Below are positions 12,103 through 19,279 of a DNA stretch of 39,284 nucleotides, piece after piece. Where the stretch lies: IMG/VR virus record IMGVR_UViG_3300033993_001516, positions 1 through 39,284 of that record, one strand, 5' to 3'. Source of the stretch: a virus. Under the pieces are notes generated by a model. That model saw nothing but the letters and a program-made list of their open reading frames with translations, ran no database searches and had not been told where the DNA came from. Each line of letters opens with the position of its first letter. Position 1 is the first letter of the stretch. The position numbers were made by a program, and so were the translations under genes.

Positions 12103-13173
12103 ATGAATACCGATACGGTCAAAGTGGGATCATTTGCAGCCCACCTTTGGCTGGCCTCTGACGGACGTTGGAAGTGGCACACTCACAAAGCGGGTCGGCG
12201 CATCCTTTGCACCGCCAAAAACCTCGACCGCGCCCGCGACAAAGCCCGCGCCCAGCTTAAAGCCATTCGGGTGGGCAAGGCCGACTTGGCCGAGATCACT
12301 CCCGCCCTGCTCTCCGAGTTCCAGCAATGGCGAGCCACGCGGCTGGAGTCGCCCAAGGTGTCCGAGGCCGTGACTCGCTACATGGCGCACCTCAAAGACC
12401 GCAAGGTGCAAGAGACGAGAATAGTGGCCTCCGACCTTGCCAAATTTGCCAAGGCGCACCCCGTCCGCATGAGCGAAGTCACACCCGACCAGATCCGCGA
12501 CTACCTCGACCGCCTGCCTGTTGGCCCTCGCCGCTACAACAATGTCCGCACCGCCCTCGTCAGCTTCTTCTCGTGGGCGCGCAAGTCGGCGCTCATCCCT
12601 GACGGCATGACCGCGCCAGAACGCACGCACACCAAGACTTTAGACACAAAGCCTGTGGCGATCTACGCACCGAAGGAGTTCCGCGCCCTGCTTGCCGCCG
12701 CCCCAAGCGAATGGCGACTCGCCCTGGCAATCGGTGGCCTTGCTGGCCTACGAACCGAAGAGATCCAAGGACTGCGCTGGGAGGACATCAAGCTCGGCAG
12801 AAAGCACATCGAGGTGCGGCCAGAGATTTGCAAAACCAAGCGCCGTCGCCTCGTCCCGATCCTGCCCGCGCTGGCAACGTGGATACGCAAAAGCGAACCG
12901 CAGCCCGGCGGCATGGTTGCCCCGCAAGACCGCATCGACAACCTTGCCAAGCGCCTTCGTAGAAAAGGAGCCCTGTGGGTGAAGAACGGTTTGCGACATT
13001 CTTTTGGAAGTTACCGATGCGCCGCCGTGAAAAGTGCCTCACAAGTGGCCTTAGAAATGGGCAACTCCGAGGCCGTAGTGAGGAAGAACTACCTCGAAAT
13101 GCAGGAAAGAAAGGCCGCGACCGAGTGGTTCAAAACTGGTTACTTTCCTCTCTCAAATTCTGTAAGTCGTTGA
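12103..13173 (+). CDS. int: Tyrosine integrase
   Basis: A 356-residue tyrosine recombinase that integrates and excises the phage genome. Residues 90-165 form the core-binding domain. The catalytic domain shows the first Arg in GGLAGLRTEEIQGLRWEDI, the Lys region KTKRRRLVPI, then NGLRHSFGSYR and the nucleophile Tyr in VVRKNYLEM. The usual HxxR box reads NGLR, and LGHS reads MGNS. This pattern is common in recombinases of the Planctomycetes-Verrucomicrobia group and is my main host clue. The attachment site follows the stop. AAGG lies very close to the ATG, so translation may be weak. Confidence 0.9.
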   Translation: MNTDTVKVGSFAAHLWLASDGRWKWHTHKAGRRILCTAKNLDRARDKARAQLKAIRVGKADLAEITPALLSEFQQWRATRLESPKVSEAVTRYMAHLKDRKVQETRIVASDLAKFAKAHPVRMSEVTPDQIRDYLDRLPVGPRRYNNVRTALVSFFSWARKSALIPDGMTAPERTHTKTLDTKPVAIYAPKEFRALLAAAPSEWRLALAIGGLAGLRTEEIQGLRWEDIKLGRKHIEVRPEICKTKRRRLVPILPALATWIRKSEPQPGGMVAPQDRIDNLAKRLRRKGALWVKNGLRHSFGSYRCAAVKSASQVALEMGNSEAVVRKNYLEMQERKAATEWFKTGYFPLSNSVSR

Positions 13174-13182
13174 TTGTTAAGA

Positions 13183-13202
13183 TGCCGGCGGAGGGGGTCG
13201 AA
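13183..13202. other. attP: Candidate attP core (3' end of a tRNA gene)
   Basis: Ten bases after the integrase stop, the minus strand reads TTCGACC-CCCTC-CGCCGGC-A: a T loop, T-stem strand, acceptor strand and discriminator base as in bacterial tRNA-Leu genes. The 5' half of the T stem does not match, so homology starts at TTCGA, as expected for a crossover core. Phages often integrate at such tRNA ends, restoring the gene. Confidence 0.6.
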
Positions 13203-13451
13203 TCTACACTACTTGGTTTTTACGGTGCCAAATGGTGCCATCCGACACAGGAAATTGAGAAGATTGGGCGATAACATAGATTCGGAATAGTGGTTACTTT
13301 CTGGTTTCATTTGGCAAAATATTTTCACCCACACGCCACGTTGACCGCAACAGAGTAAAAAAGCCGTAGTGTGGGGGCTTGTGGGGGATTCGCTTCATGG
13401 AGTAACCGGGATGTAACCAGTTTTATATGACTTGACATACGCCGCCGCTTC
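13203..13451. promoter_or_regulatory. Gene-free stretch with helically phased direct repeats (possible integrase arm sites)
   Basis: No gene is visible. Three repeat pairs are spaced by about one helical turn: GGTGCCA at 13224-13230 and 13234-13240, GTGGGGG at 13371-13377 and 13381-13387, and GTAACC at 13402-13407 and 13413-13418. Placed beside attP, these may be arm sites for integrase or accessory factors. A TTGACA at 13434 has no good -10 partner. Confidence 0.5.
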
Positions 13452-14192
13452 GTGGCGTCCAAGACCAAAGGCTGGCAAAAGTATCTGGCAGTCAGTTGCA
13501 CCCACGGGGCCGAGGCCGACCCCCGCGCCCTCGATGCCATGCTTCGGCTCAAGGAGGCTTGGAAACCGCAGTTCACCCTGCACCTTGGAGATGCCATTGA
13601 TGCCCGGTGCCTTCGCTCTGGAGCGCGCAAAGACTCGGACAGCGCAGACCATGCCGCCGACCTGGCTGATGATCTCATGCAGGGGTTGGCCTTCCTCAAG
13701 CAACTCAAGCCGAACGTCTACCTTCTCGGCAACCATGAGGCCAGACTAACCGAGTTGGCCCATTCGCCCAACGCCGTCCTTTCCTACGCCGCTGGCAACG
13801 TCATGGGCCGAATCATGGACGAGATGGGCAAGATTAAGTGCCAAGTCGTGCCATACGTCGGCGTTCACCCAGCGGGCGTATTTCTGCTCGGCGACACAGG
13901 ATTCACCCACGGATCTTTGTATGGAGTGTCTGCCGCTCGTGACGCGGCAGAGATGAGCGGGCGCAGCATTGTTATGGGCCATACCCACCGCGTGGCAATG
14001 GAGAGCGCACGAACGCACAACAAAGCAGTCGGCTACAACATCGGGTGTGGGATCAAGCTCGACATCGGCTACTCGGCCCAGCGCCGACAGACCCTCGGAT
14101 GGCGTCACGCGGCGGCATACGGCCACTTCAATGGTTCTCACTGCACGGTCAACATCGCGGTCTTTGATCCGCATTACCGCCTCCCCCTATGA
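13452..14192 (+). CDS. Metallophosphoesterase
   Basis: A 246-residue calcineurin-like phosphoesterase starting at GTG 13452. Metal-binding motifs appear in order: VSCTHG (in place of the usual D-x-H), HLGDAID, LLGNHEARL, a FTHGS segment and GHTHRVAM. Such enzymes cut phosphodiester or phosphomonoester bonds in nucleic acids or nucleotides. The Asp of the first motif is replaced by Cys/Thr, which may alter metal binding. It starts a four-gene plus-strand operon (MPE, HTH, metallopeptidase, membrane protein) coupled by ATGA or GTGA overlaps. Confidence 0.85.
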   Translation: MASKTKGWQKYLAVSCTHGAEADPRALDAMLRLKEAWKPQFTLHLGDAIDARCLRSGARKDSDSADHAADLADDLMQGLAFLKQLKPNVYLLGNHEARLTELAHSPNAVLSYAAGNVMGRIMDEMGKIKCQVVPYVGVHPAGVFLLGDTGFTHGSLYGVSAARDAAEMSGRSIVMGHTHRVAMESARTHNKAVGYNIGCGIKLDIGYSAQRRQTLGWRHAAAYGHFNGSHCTVNIAVFDPHYRLPL

Positions 14193-14473
14193 AGTCGCGG
14201 CCCTCGACCACAAAGGCTGGCGGCAATTTGCCCCCCTCCCTCGATCCCGATCTCGCCAAGTGGTGTGCGGCCCTCGCCTCGCCCGCCGTGACGGACGTAA
14301 TCCCGCCCGGCTGGTTCACCACCAAGCAACTCGCCGACAAGCTCGGCAGACCGAGGCCCACAATGGGCCGATTACTCGCGGAGGCCGTGGCCGCTGGCCG
14401 CTGTGAGGTGCAGAAATTTCGCATGACCACGGGATCTGTCACTCGGCCAGTGCCGCACTACCGACCGCGATGA
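14189..14473 (+). CDS. Small HTH protein
   Basis: A 94-residue protein overlapping the phosphoesterase stop as ATGA. WFTTKQLADKLGRPRPTMGR followed by LLAEAVAAGRCEVQKF is a compact winged helix-turn-helix: a helix ending in a recognition helix, then a beta wing. The ends are basic (MKSRPSTTK; PHYRPR). It is probably a DNA-binding regulator or accessory protein of this operon. Confidence 0.75.
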   Translation: MKSRPSTTKAGGNLPPSLDPDLAKWCAALASPAVTDVIPPGWFTTKQLADKLGRPRPTMGRLLAEAVAAGRCEVQKFRMTTGSVTRPVPHYRPR

Positions 14474-14814
14474 AAAAGCCCGCCACAGCCCCGCGTAAGC
14501 GCAAGAAACCAGCGCCCACAATGCGGTTCAAGTTGGACGGCCAGTGGTGGCGCGTCCGGGTAGAGCGTCCGCCCGACAAGGAAAAGCTCGACGGCCTGTG
14601 CCACTACAAGAAGCGCACCGTGTGGCTGAATCCCGAAGCGGTCAAAGGCGACCTTCTCGGCATCGTCACGCACGAATTAACGCACGCCTGTATCCCGCCG
14701 ACTGACGAGACGCACGTTCGAGACTTGGAACGGCTGGTCTGCGCGGTTGTTCGGTGGGCGGCGACTCGATGCAATGACGGCAAAATCAGCATCGGGAGGC
14801 ATAAGGCTTCGTGA
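14470..14814 (+). CDS. HExxH metallopeptidase-like protein
   Basis: A 114-residue protein. The zinc motif is GIVTHELTHACIPP (HELTH), with a downstream Glu in DLERLVCAVV that may complete the site. The N-terminus is highly basic (KKPATAPRKRKKP). Size and arrangement resemble small SprT- or ImmA-like phage metallopeptidases, which can cleave repressors or DNA-protein adducts. The target is unknown. Lysogeny control is an attractive guess because it sits near the switch. Confidence 0.7.
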   Translation: MKKPATAPRKRKKPAPTMRFKLDGQWWRVRVERPPDKEKLDGLCHYKKRTVWLNPEAVKGDLLGIVTHELTHACIPPTDETHVRDLERLVCAVVRWAATRCNDGKISIGRHKAS

Positions 14815-14957
14815 CCTTCTGGCCCTTGCTTATCTGCACCCTGTGCTACATCGCCACCAGCGCGGGATTTGCCTTGGAAAAAAACTGGCCCATGTCAGCA
14901 ATTTTTCTTGGATATTCAGCGGCAAATCTGGGTTTCCTTTGGATAGCCTGGAAATGA
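14811..14957 (+). CDS. Small two-helix membrane protein
   Basis: A 48-residue protein starting at GTG 14811 in a GTGA overlap. Two hydrophobic segments, FWPLLICTLCYIATSAGFAL and IFLGYSAANLGFLWIAW, are separated by EKNWPMSA. This looks like the common class of tiny phage membrane proteins of unknown function. It ends the plus-strand operon. Confidence 0.7.
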   Translation: MTFWPLLICTLCYIATSAGFALEKNWPMSAIFLGYSAANLGFLWIAWK

Positions 14958-14961
14958 CTTT

Positions 14962-15062
14962 GGCGGTGCGGCGTTGAAGGAAACGCGGCCAGACAATGGA
15001 GCGTTACAAAATAACACCACAATATGTAACACAGCGGGTGTCGAGTCCCGCCACCGCCACCA
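14962..15062 (+). tRNA. tRNA-like element with encoded CCA (degenerate or unusual)
   Basis: A perfect 7-bp acceptor stem pairs GGCGGTG (14962-14968) with CACCGCC (15052-15058), followed by A and CCA. A D arm GCGT-TGAAGGAA-ACGC and a T stem GCGGG/CCCGC are present. The T loop is TGTCGAGT (8 nt instead of TTCGANN), and no 5-bp anticodon stem is visible. The 46-nt middle holds AGCGTTACA...TGTAAC. The 3' end also resembles tmRNA ends. It may be a degenerate tRNA, an att remnant or a mimic. Confidence 0.4.
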
Positions 15063-15323
15063 ACACTCCCGCTCTATACCCTATCGGGTCGCCGTTTCCG
15101 CGCCGTCTCTGTAGCCGTTTTGGCGCTATACCCGTGCGGGACTGTAGACGTTTCTATCCACATTGCCTGCCATGTGCATACGAATGACTGCTTTTTCGAC
15201 ACGTCCCGCGAACTTGTCGATGCCATCGACACGTTGCCCGTGTCTTGTTAAACGATACCGCCCCGCGCTTGAATAGCTGGCAGGCGCAAACACGCTTGAA
15301 CTACCGCGCAGATTGTATGCGTT
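15063..15323. other. Gene-free strand-switch region
   Basis: No convincing gene in either strand. The stretch holds two related phrases, CTATACCCTATCGGG (about 15074-15088) and CTATACCCGTGCGGG (about 15126-15140). It separates the ends of the converging plus-strand and late minus-strand operons. No T-tailed terminator hairpin was found. Confidence 0.5.
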
Positions 15324-15388
15324 TGGGGCGGGGCCGGGCATTGAACCCGTAAGGCAACCTCGGCAAAACGCCTTGTCGCTACCCCGCC
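15324..15388 (-). tRNA. Second tRNA-like element, D-armless, ending in CCA
   Basis: Starting 5 nt after the amidase stop, GGCGGGG (15382-15388) pairs fully with CCCCGCC (15327-15333), followed directly by CCA. Inside are a 5-bp stem AAGGC/GCCTT with a 14-nt loop and a T arm CGGG-TTCAATG-CCCG. A D arm and discriminator base are missing, so at 65 nt it is shorter than a normal tRNA. It may be degenerate, or a tRNA-like RNA at the end of the late transcript. Confidence 0.35.
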
Positions 15389-15392
15389 AAAG

Positions 15393-15833
15393 TTAGGCCA
15401 TCCGCTTCGCCAAATACGCCTTGAACCGCGCAAGCTCGACCGGGTTCAAATCGTCTTTGCGCCCCGGCGAAACTGCGCGGTGGTCGGTAACATCGCCCAA
15501 GGCAAGGTTGTATTGCTTCATCAGCGGCACCAAGTATTCCGCCATGCTCGCCATCTCGTCCTCGCCAAGTGGCTGCTTGTAGGTGTCGCCTTCGAACGCG
15601 GCCCCGATGCTCCAGCTATTCAAGTCACGCTTGCCACGCCATGACGAAACTCCAGCGTGCCAGGCTCTTTTGTCGGGATCGGCCAGCGTGGAGCGCCGTC
15701 CGTCCTTGGCGACAATGCAGTGGTAAGACACGCGGCTGGCAGGGTTCATGCACCACGCCACCGATCCCCCGTAGCTGCCCGACGTGTGATGTAGGACGAT
15801 AGCTTTTGGAGCAATCCGCCTCCCCTTCGACAC
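15393..15833 (-). CDS. N-acetylmuramoyl-L-alanine amidase (endolysin)
   Basis: An amidase_2-type zinc enzyme that cuts the amide bond between muramic acid and the peptide of peptidoglycan. Zinc ligands are seen in KAIVLHHTSGSYGG, RAWHAGVSSW and VTDHRAVSPGRKDDLNP. I start at GTG 15833 (146 residues), just before the domain, because there is no in-frame ATG and the longer frame to 16277 overlaps three small lysis genes. The start is uncertain and no clear ribosome site is seen. It is the last gene of the late operon, after the holin- and spanin-like genes. Confidence 0.85.
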   Translation of the reverse strand: MSKGRRIAPKAIVLHHTSGSYGGSVAWCMNPASRVSYHCIVAKDGRRSTLADPDKRAWHAGVSSWRGKRDLNSWSIGAAFEGDTYKQPLGEDEMASMAEYLVPLMKQYNLALGDVTDHRAVSPGRKDDLNPVELARFKAYLAKRMA

Positions 15834-15867
15834 GTTTGGCGTGTTGAGTAGTTTCTCCGGGTATTCG

Positions 15868-16020
15868 CTACGGCTTTTCGCCTTTGTGCTTGGGGCGCTT
15901 TTTGGTAGCGCGCTCGGCTTCTTTGGCTCGCTTATCGAGGATGACTTTAATAGCGAGGAGGAGTTCGGCGAGATCGACGGTGGGCCATTTCGCAAGGCCG
16001 CGAATAAGTGACTGAACCAT
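15868..16020 (-). CDS. Small basic lysis-region protein
   Basis: A 50-residue protein between the lipoprotein and amidase genes. The N-terminal half has an amphipathic helix (DLAELLLAIKVILDKRAKEA) and the C-terminal half is very basic (ATKKRPKHKGEKP). It may be a lysis accessory or simply a small late protein. No family is recognised. Confidence 0.5.
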   Translation of the reverse strand: MVQSLIRGLAKWPTVDLAELLLAIKVILDKRAKEAERATKKRPKHKGEKP

Positions 16021-16030
16021 TTGAGCGGGT

Positions 16031-16168
16031 TCACTTCTTGTAGCCGTCTAACGGCTTTTCCAAATTCACGAAAAACTGTTTCGTCTCGAAATTGTAGCCG
16101 CCGCCGAGCTTCATCCCCGCGCAGCCGGTGAAGCAAAGCACGAGCAGCGCCAACAAGACCGGGCGCAT
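16031..16168 (-). CDS. Small lipoprotein, candidate outer spanin (Rz1-like)
   Basis: A 45-residue protein whose ATG overlaps the holin-like stop as TAATG. MRPVLLALLVLCFTGC is a lipoprotein signal with lipobox FTGC, followed by a 30-residue mature part (GMKLGGGYNFETKQFFVN). Size, lipid anchor and place between holin-like and amidase genes fit an outer-membrane spanin subunit, which fuses inner and outer membranes at lysis. An inner-membrane partner is not obvious. Confidence 0.6.
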   Translation of the reverse strand: MRPVLLALLVLCFTGCAGMKLGGGYNFETKQFFVNLEKPLDGYKK

Positions 16169-16335
16169 TACTTGGACTGCTTGCGGAATACGTTGATGAG
16201 GCCAACCAGCGCCAAGCCGACCGCGATAATCGCGTTAGCCTGTGAGGGGTCAAGTTGCACGCCGAGGGCGGTGGCAAGCATGACCAAGCCGCGCCAAGTG
16301 GAGTTTTCGGTAAGACGGTCGAGGACGTAACTCAT
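16168..16335 (-). CDS. Small holin-like membrane protein
   Basis: A 55-residue protein, MSYVLDRLTENSTWRGLVML..., with two hydrophobic segments (WRGLVMLATALGVQL and AIIAVGLALVGLINVF) joined by DPSQAN and ended by basic FRKQSK. This layout is typical of small phage holin-like proteins with two membrane helices. The ATG at 16335 is 13 nt after a TTTGACA motif. It is directly followed by the lipoprotein gene and then the endolysin. Confidence 0.7.
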   Translation of the reverse strand: MSYVLDRLTENSTWRGLVMLATALGVQLDPSQANAIIAVGLALVGLINVFRKQSK

Positions 16336-16348
16336 GCCCCCGCAGGGG

Positions 16349-16355
16349 TGTCAAA
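16349..16355 (-). promoter_or_regulatory. TTTGACA motif before the holin-like start
   Basis: TTTGACA ends 13 nt before the ATG at 16335. A CCCC-TGC-GGGG hairpin fills the gap. One of ten such sites in the late region. Confidence 0.6.
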
Positions 16356-16357
16356 GC

Positions 16358-16780
16358 CTATCCTGCGAGATCGGTAACAGCCTCCGCGCTCGCCTCTTCA
16401 AACGTAGCCGCAGGCTGGCCAAAGCTCTCCTTCGGCGTAGGATCGAGCGCCCAGCCAAGCATGACCGATTCCAGCCATGTCTTGCAGGCCGACATCTTCG
16501 GGCCAAGGGGCTTGCCTGCGGTCATCAAGGCCATCTCAAAACGCTGCAAGGCGAGCGTCTGGTAAGGCGAGAAGTATTGAGCAACAGCCTCTTCGGCGGT
16601 CATCAGCGCCACAGGCGGCACGATCCAAGCGCCATCTGTCCAGACGGCATCGGGTGACGGAGCTTCGGGCTGCACGGCCCAATCGTCGGCCTTGGGGTTG
16701 CCAGCGGCAGTCCAAGCGGCCATCTGGTCGCCAAGGTCGCGGACATCGTTGGGGTCAGAAATGCGGTAATAGTTATGCAT
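16358..16780 (-). CDS. Putative tail fibre assembly or accessory protein
   Basis: A 140-residue protein whose ATG lies within the end of the LamG-like gene. MHNYYRISDPNDVRDL and the middle part (VWTDGAWIVPP, EEAVAQYFSPYQTLALQRFE) recall small tail fibre assembly proteins, with a Trp-rich start and a helical end. It follows the fibre genes, as chaperones of fibres often do. The assignment is tentative. Confidence 0.55.
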   Translation of the reverse strand: MHNYYRISDPNDVRDLGDQMAAWTAAGNPKADDWAVQPEAPSPDAVWTDGAWIVPPVALMTAEEAVAQYFSPYQTLALQRFEMALMTAGKPLGPKMSACKTWLESVMLGWALDPTPKESFGQPAATFEEASAEAVTDLAG

Positions 16781-17420
16781 AAACTCGCGGATGGTTGGCG
16801 ACTGTCGCGCCGTTGTTATTCGTTATGGTCAAGCCGCCGCGCACATCTTGAAGATTACGGACGAGCGGGGCGTATAAGACCAGCGACTGCGGGCGCACCT
16901 TGTCGCAGGTCATGCCTTTGGCGAGTGAGGCGATTTCGTCGGCGGTGAGGGCTACGTTCCAGATGCCGACTTCGGCAATTCTTCCGACAGCAAACAAGCC
17001 AATCGAGCCGCCCAAAAATCGCCCTCCGACTGTCAATGTGTTTACCACAAGGGCTGCTGTGACGCTGGCTGTATTCGTTGCGCTGCTTCCTCCGTCCAAA
17101 TATGCCGTGCGAGACGCTGTAGATTCGTAGACTCCGCAAGCGTGATGCCATATGTTTTGGCTATATCCGCTTGTAGTTCTGGCTATTCCATTGGCTATAT
17201 CAATAGTATAATCTGCCCGTATTGGATCACCTGCCGCCGCGCCTTCTGCAACAAGCCTCGGCCCTCTAAAGTCTCCTGTTGTATTTCCAATAGACAGCAA
17301 GGTTTGACTTGCTGTGGTTGAACTTGAATAAAACCAACACGCCATTGTGATTGGCAACGCCGATGCTGGCGCGCTTGCCGTTTGCAACGATTGGTTCGTC
17401 CCGTTGAATTCGTAAGCCAT
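16773..17420 (-). CDS. LamG / concanavalin-A-like fibre or adhesion protein
   Basis: A 215-residue protein, MAYEFNGTNQSLQTAS..., with the LamG pattern: an N-terminal YEFNGTNQ strand, ITMACWFYSSS, a central IWHHACGVYESTASRTAYLDG (W...YxDG), LTVGGRFLGGSIGLFAVGRIAEVGIWNVALTADEI split over several strands, and a C-terminal strand. Such domains bind glycans. It probably acts at the tail tip, recognising the host surface. It is coupled to the large fibre gene upstream. Confidence 0.75.
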   Translation of the reverse strand: MAYEFNGTNQSLQTASAPASALPITMACWFYSSSTTASQTLLSIGNTTGDFRGPRLVAEGAAAGDPIRADYTIDIANGIARTTSGYSQNIWHHACGVYESTASRTAYLDGGSSATNTASVTAALVVNTLTVGGRFLGGSIGLFAVGRIAEVGIWNVALTADEIASLAKGMTCDKVRPQSLVLYAPLVRNLQDVRGGLTITNNNGATVANHPRVYA

Positions 17421-17421
17421 A

Positions 17422-19278
17422 TTACGCCGCGCTCCTTACTTCGCAAACGACCAACTCTGCATCGCCTGTCATGGTGTCGCTGGCGTTGTTTGCATCCCGC
17501 GTCACCTTGAGGCGGAAGCCGTCACCCGCCGTCACGGAGTCGATGGTCGTGAGGGTGATTTCGGTCACGGTCAAGATGCCGCTGGTGCCGTTGGCCGCTG
17601 CGGTGCCGCTGGCGATGGTGTCGAAAGAGTCTGAATCCAAGTCGGTGGTCATGCGCTCCAAGGACACATCCCAGACCACATTGCCGCTGGTTGCGGTGGT
17701 TGCCATCCAGTGCAGGCGGATCTTGAGGCCGCTGCCGAGTGAGGCGGCTTCGGGGATGATGCTGACGAAGACGGCGCTCTCATCGGTGGCGTCATCGAAG
17801 TCGAGGACGGCGATGCTGTTGCGGGTGTCGAGGGTGGCGAAGCTGGTGGCCGTGGGCTGGTTGTTGGTTGCCGTGAAGACGGCGTAGGTCTTTGATCCGC
17901 CGCTGGCCGTGGCCGAAAGCGTATCGCCCGACACGCTCAACCCGCTGCCAATGACAAACCCAATCGCCTTGGATTCCGAATCGTCCCACCCGTAGAGCTT
18001 ATCGGCAGCCAGATCGTCGGCCACCAGATCGCTGCCGCTCACGCTCAGGATATCCGCGAGGGTCGTGCCGACTGCGGTGACGCCCGATGACGTAGCCGAC
18101 AACTCCCCCGCCGAAAGCGAAAGGCCCGAGCCGATTTGGATCTCCTCGACGGCACCTGTGCTCGCGCTCGTCCTTCCCAAAATTCTTGCGGTGGCTTGGG
18201 TGAGGCCGCTGGAGGTGATGGGGCCAGAGGATGCGCCTCCGAGATTGTCTAAAGTGGTGGCGGCGTTGGTGGCGGCGTTGTCGCCAGAAAAACTTAAAGT
18301 GCCAGATAGTTGAACGCTTTCAACAGCGAAGAGAGATCCATTAAATGTAAAATCCGTAACTGTGAGTCCGTTAAATTCAACATTGTCTCCAGTGCCTAAA
18401 CTTTGATTAAAAATCTCATCCGCGCCATCGGGCAGGTGGCTGGCTGCATGAAGATTCGGGTCGCGGTCATCCGAAAGCCGCGCATCATTCCCCTCGCAAA
18501 AGCTCCCTGCCACCGTCCCAAAAGCCCCAGCCTGAACCTCGCCCCCGCTGCCAGTTTTTAAAGGAAGGCCACTGCTTGTGCCGACTTTTACGCTATCGCC
18601 GACAAACAAAAAGGTGTCGCGGGCGCGGCCCACCACATCAGCGAGCTTTGCCTTTAATACATCGCCGCTCCACGCCGACAGCCACGGCCACGCGGCGTTG
18701 TCATCGTCGCTCGATTCAATAATGTTGGCTGTGATGGGCGAACCGTCCGCGATATGCCAGCGGGCATTTTCAAAAAAGACGCTGTAGCCCGAAGTCGTGC
18801 GGTAGGTGTTCTTCGTGTTGATGAAAGTATCAACCAGCGGGTAATAGATTCCGTCGCCGTCGCCGTTGCCCACCGCAGTCACGGTAAATGCGGCCCTGGC
18901 GTCGTTCGTGCTGCTGTCGATGTCGGAGCCGTCGAGAATAACGGTGCCTGTCTCGCCATTCACGCTGGTCACGGCCCCCGATTCGTTGCCCCACGCGGGG
19001 ATGCCGTTAGCAACCTTTAGCACTTGGCCGCTGGTTCCGATGGCGAGGCGCTGGCCTGTGGACGCACCTTGGTAAAGAATGTCGCCCTGCGTGGTCAGGA
19101 CTTCCAGCCCGGTGCCTGGCACTCCCTGTGGGCCTTGAGGCCCAACGGGGCCGACGCTGCCAGTCGGGCCAGCCGGGCCGATCGTCGGCACGACAACATT
19201 CACAGTCTGCGGCGAAGGCACGCCAACCTCAACCGCGTTGGTGTTCAGCGACACTTCGACTTTGTGATAAGCGGCCAT
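17422..19278 (-). CDS. Large tail fibre with collagen-like repeat
   Basis: A 618-residue protein. Residues 33-57 are collagen-like Gly-x-y triplets (GPAGPTGSVGPVGPQGPQG), which form a trimeric rod in phage fibres. The long remainder is beta-rich with low-complexity Ser/Thr/Gly/Asp (for example GDILYQGASTGQRLAIGTSG, repeated later as SASTGAVEEIQIGSGLSLSAG). It is likely a trimeric receptor-binding fibre. N-terminal residues 1-30 probably attach it to the tail. It is followed by the LamG-like gene. Confidence 0.8.
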   Translation of the reverse strand: MAAYHKVEVSLNTNAVEVGVPSPQTVNVVVPTIGPAGPTGSVGPVGPQGPQGVPGTGLEVLTTQGDILYQGASTGQRLAIGTSGQVLKVANGIPAWGNESGAVTSVNGETGTVILDGSDIDSSTNDARAAFTVTAVGNGDGDGIYYPLVDTFINTKNTYRTTSGYSVFFENARWHIADGSPITANIIESSDDDNAAWPWLSAWSGDVLKAKLADVVGRARDTFLFVGDSVKVGTSSGLPLKTGSGGEVQAGAFGTVAGSFCEGNDARLSDDRDPNLHAASHLPDGADEIFNQSLGTGDNVEFNGLTVTDFTFNGSLFAVESVQLSGTLSFSGDNAATNAATTLDNLGGASSGPITSSGLTQATARILGRTSASTGAVEEIQIGSGLSLSAGELSATSSGVTAVGTTLADILSVSGSDLVADDLAADKLYGWDDSESKAIGFVIGSGLSVSGDTLSATASGGSKTYAVFTATNNQPTATSFATLDTRNSIAVLDFDDATDESAVFVSIIPEAASLGSGLKIRLHWMATTATSGNVVWDVSLERMTTDLDSDSFDTIASGTAAANGTSGILTVTEITLTTIDSVTAGDGFRLKVTRDANNASDTMTGDAELVVCEVRSAA

Positions 19279-19279
19279 T

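Noticed and set aside
14996-15187. Plus-strand frame of 63 codons (MERYKITPQ...)
   Set aside because: It overlaps the tRNA-like element, has no ribosome site and its product shows no pattern; the region is better read as non-coding.
15833-16277. Upstream extension of the amidase frame
   Set aside because: It overlaps three small genes with clear holin, lipobox and coupling signs, and its product is Ser/Arg-rich without domain pattern.
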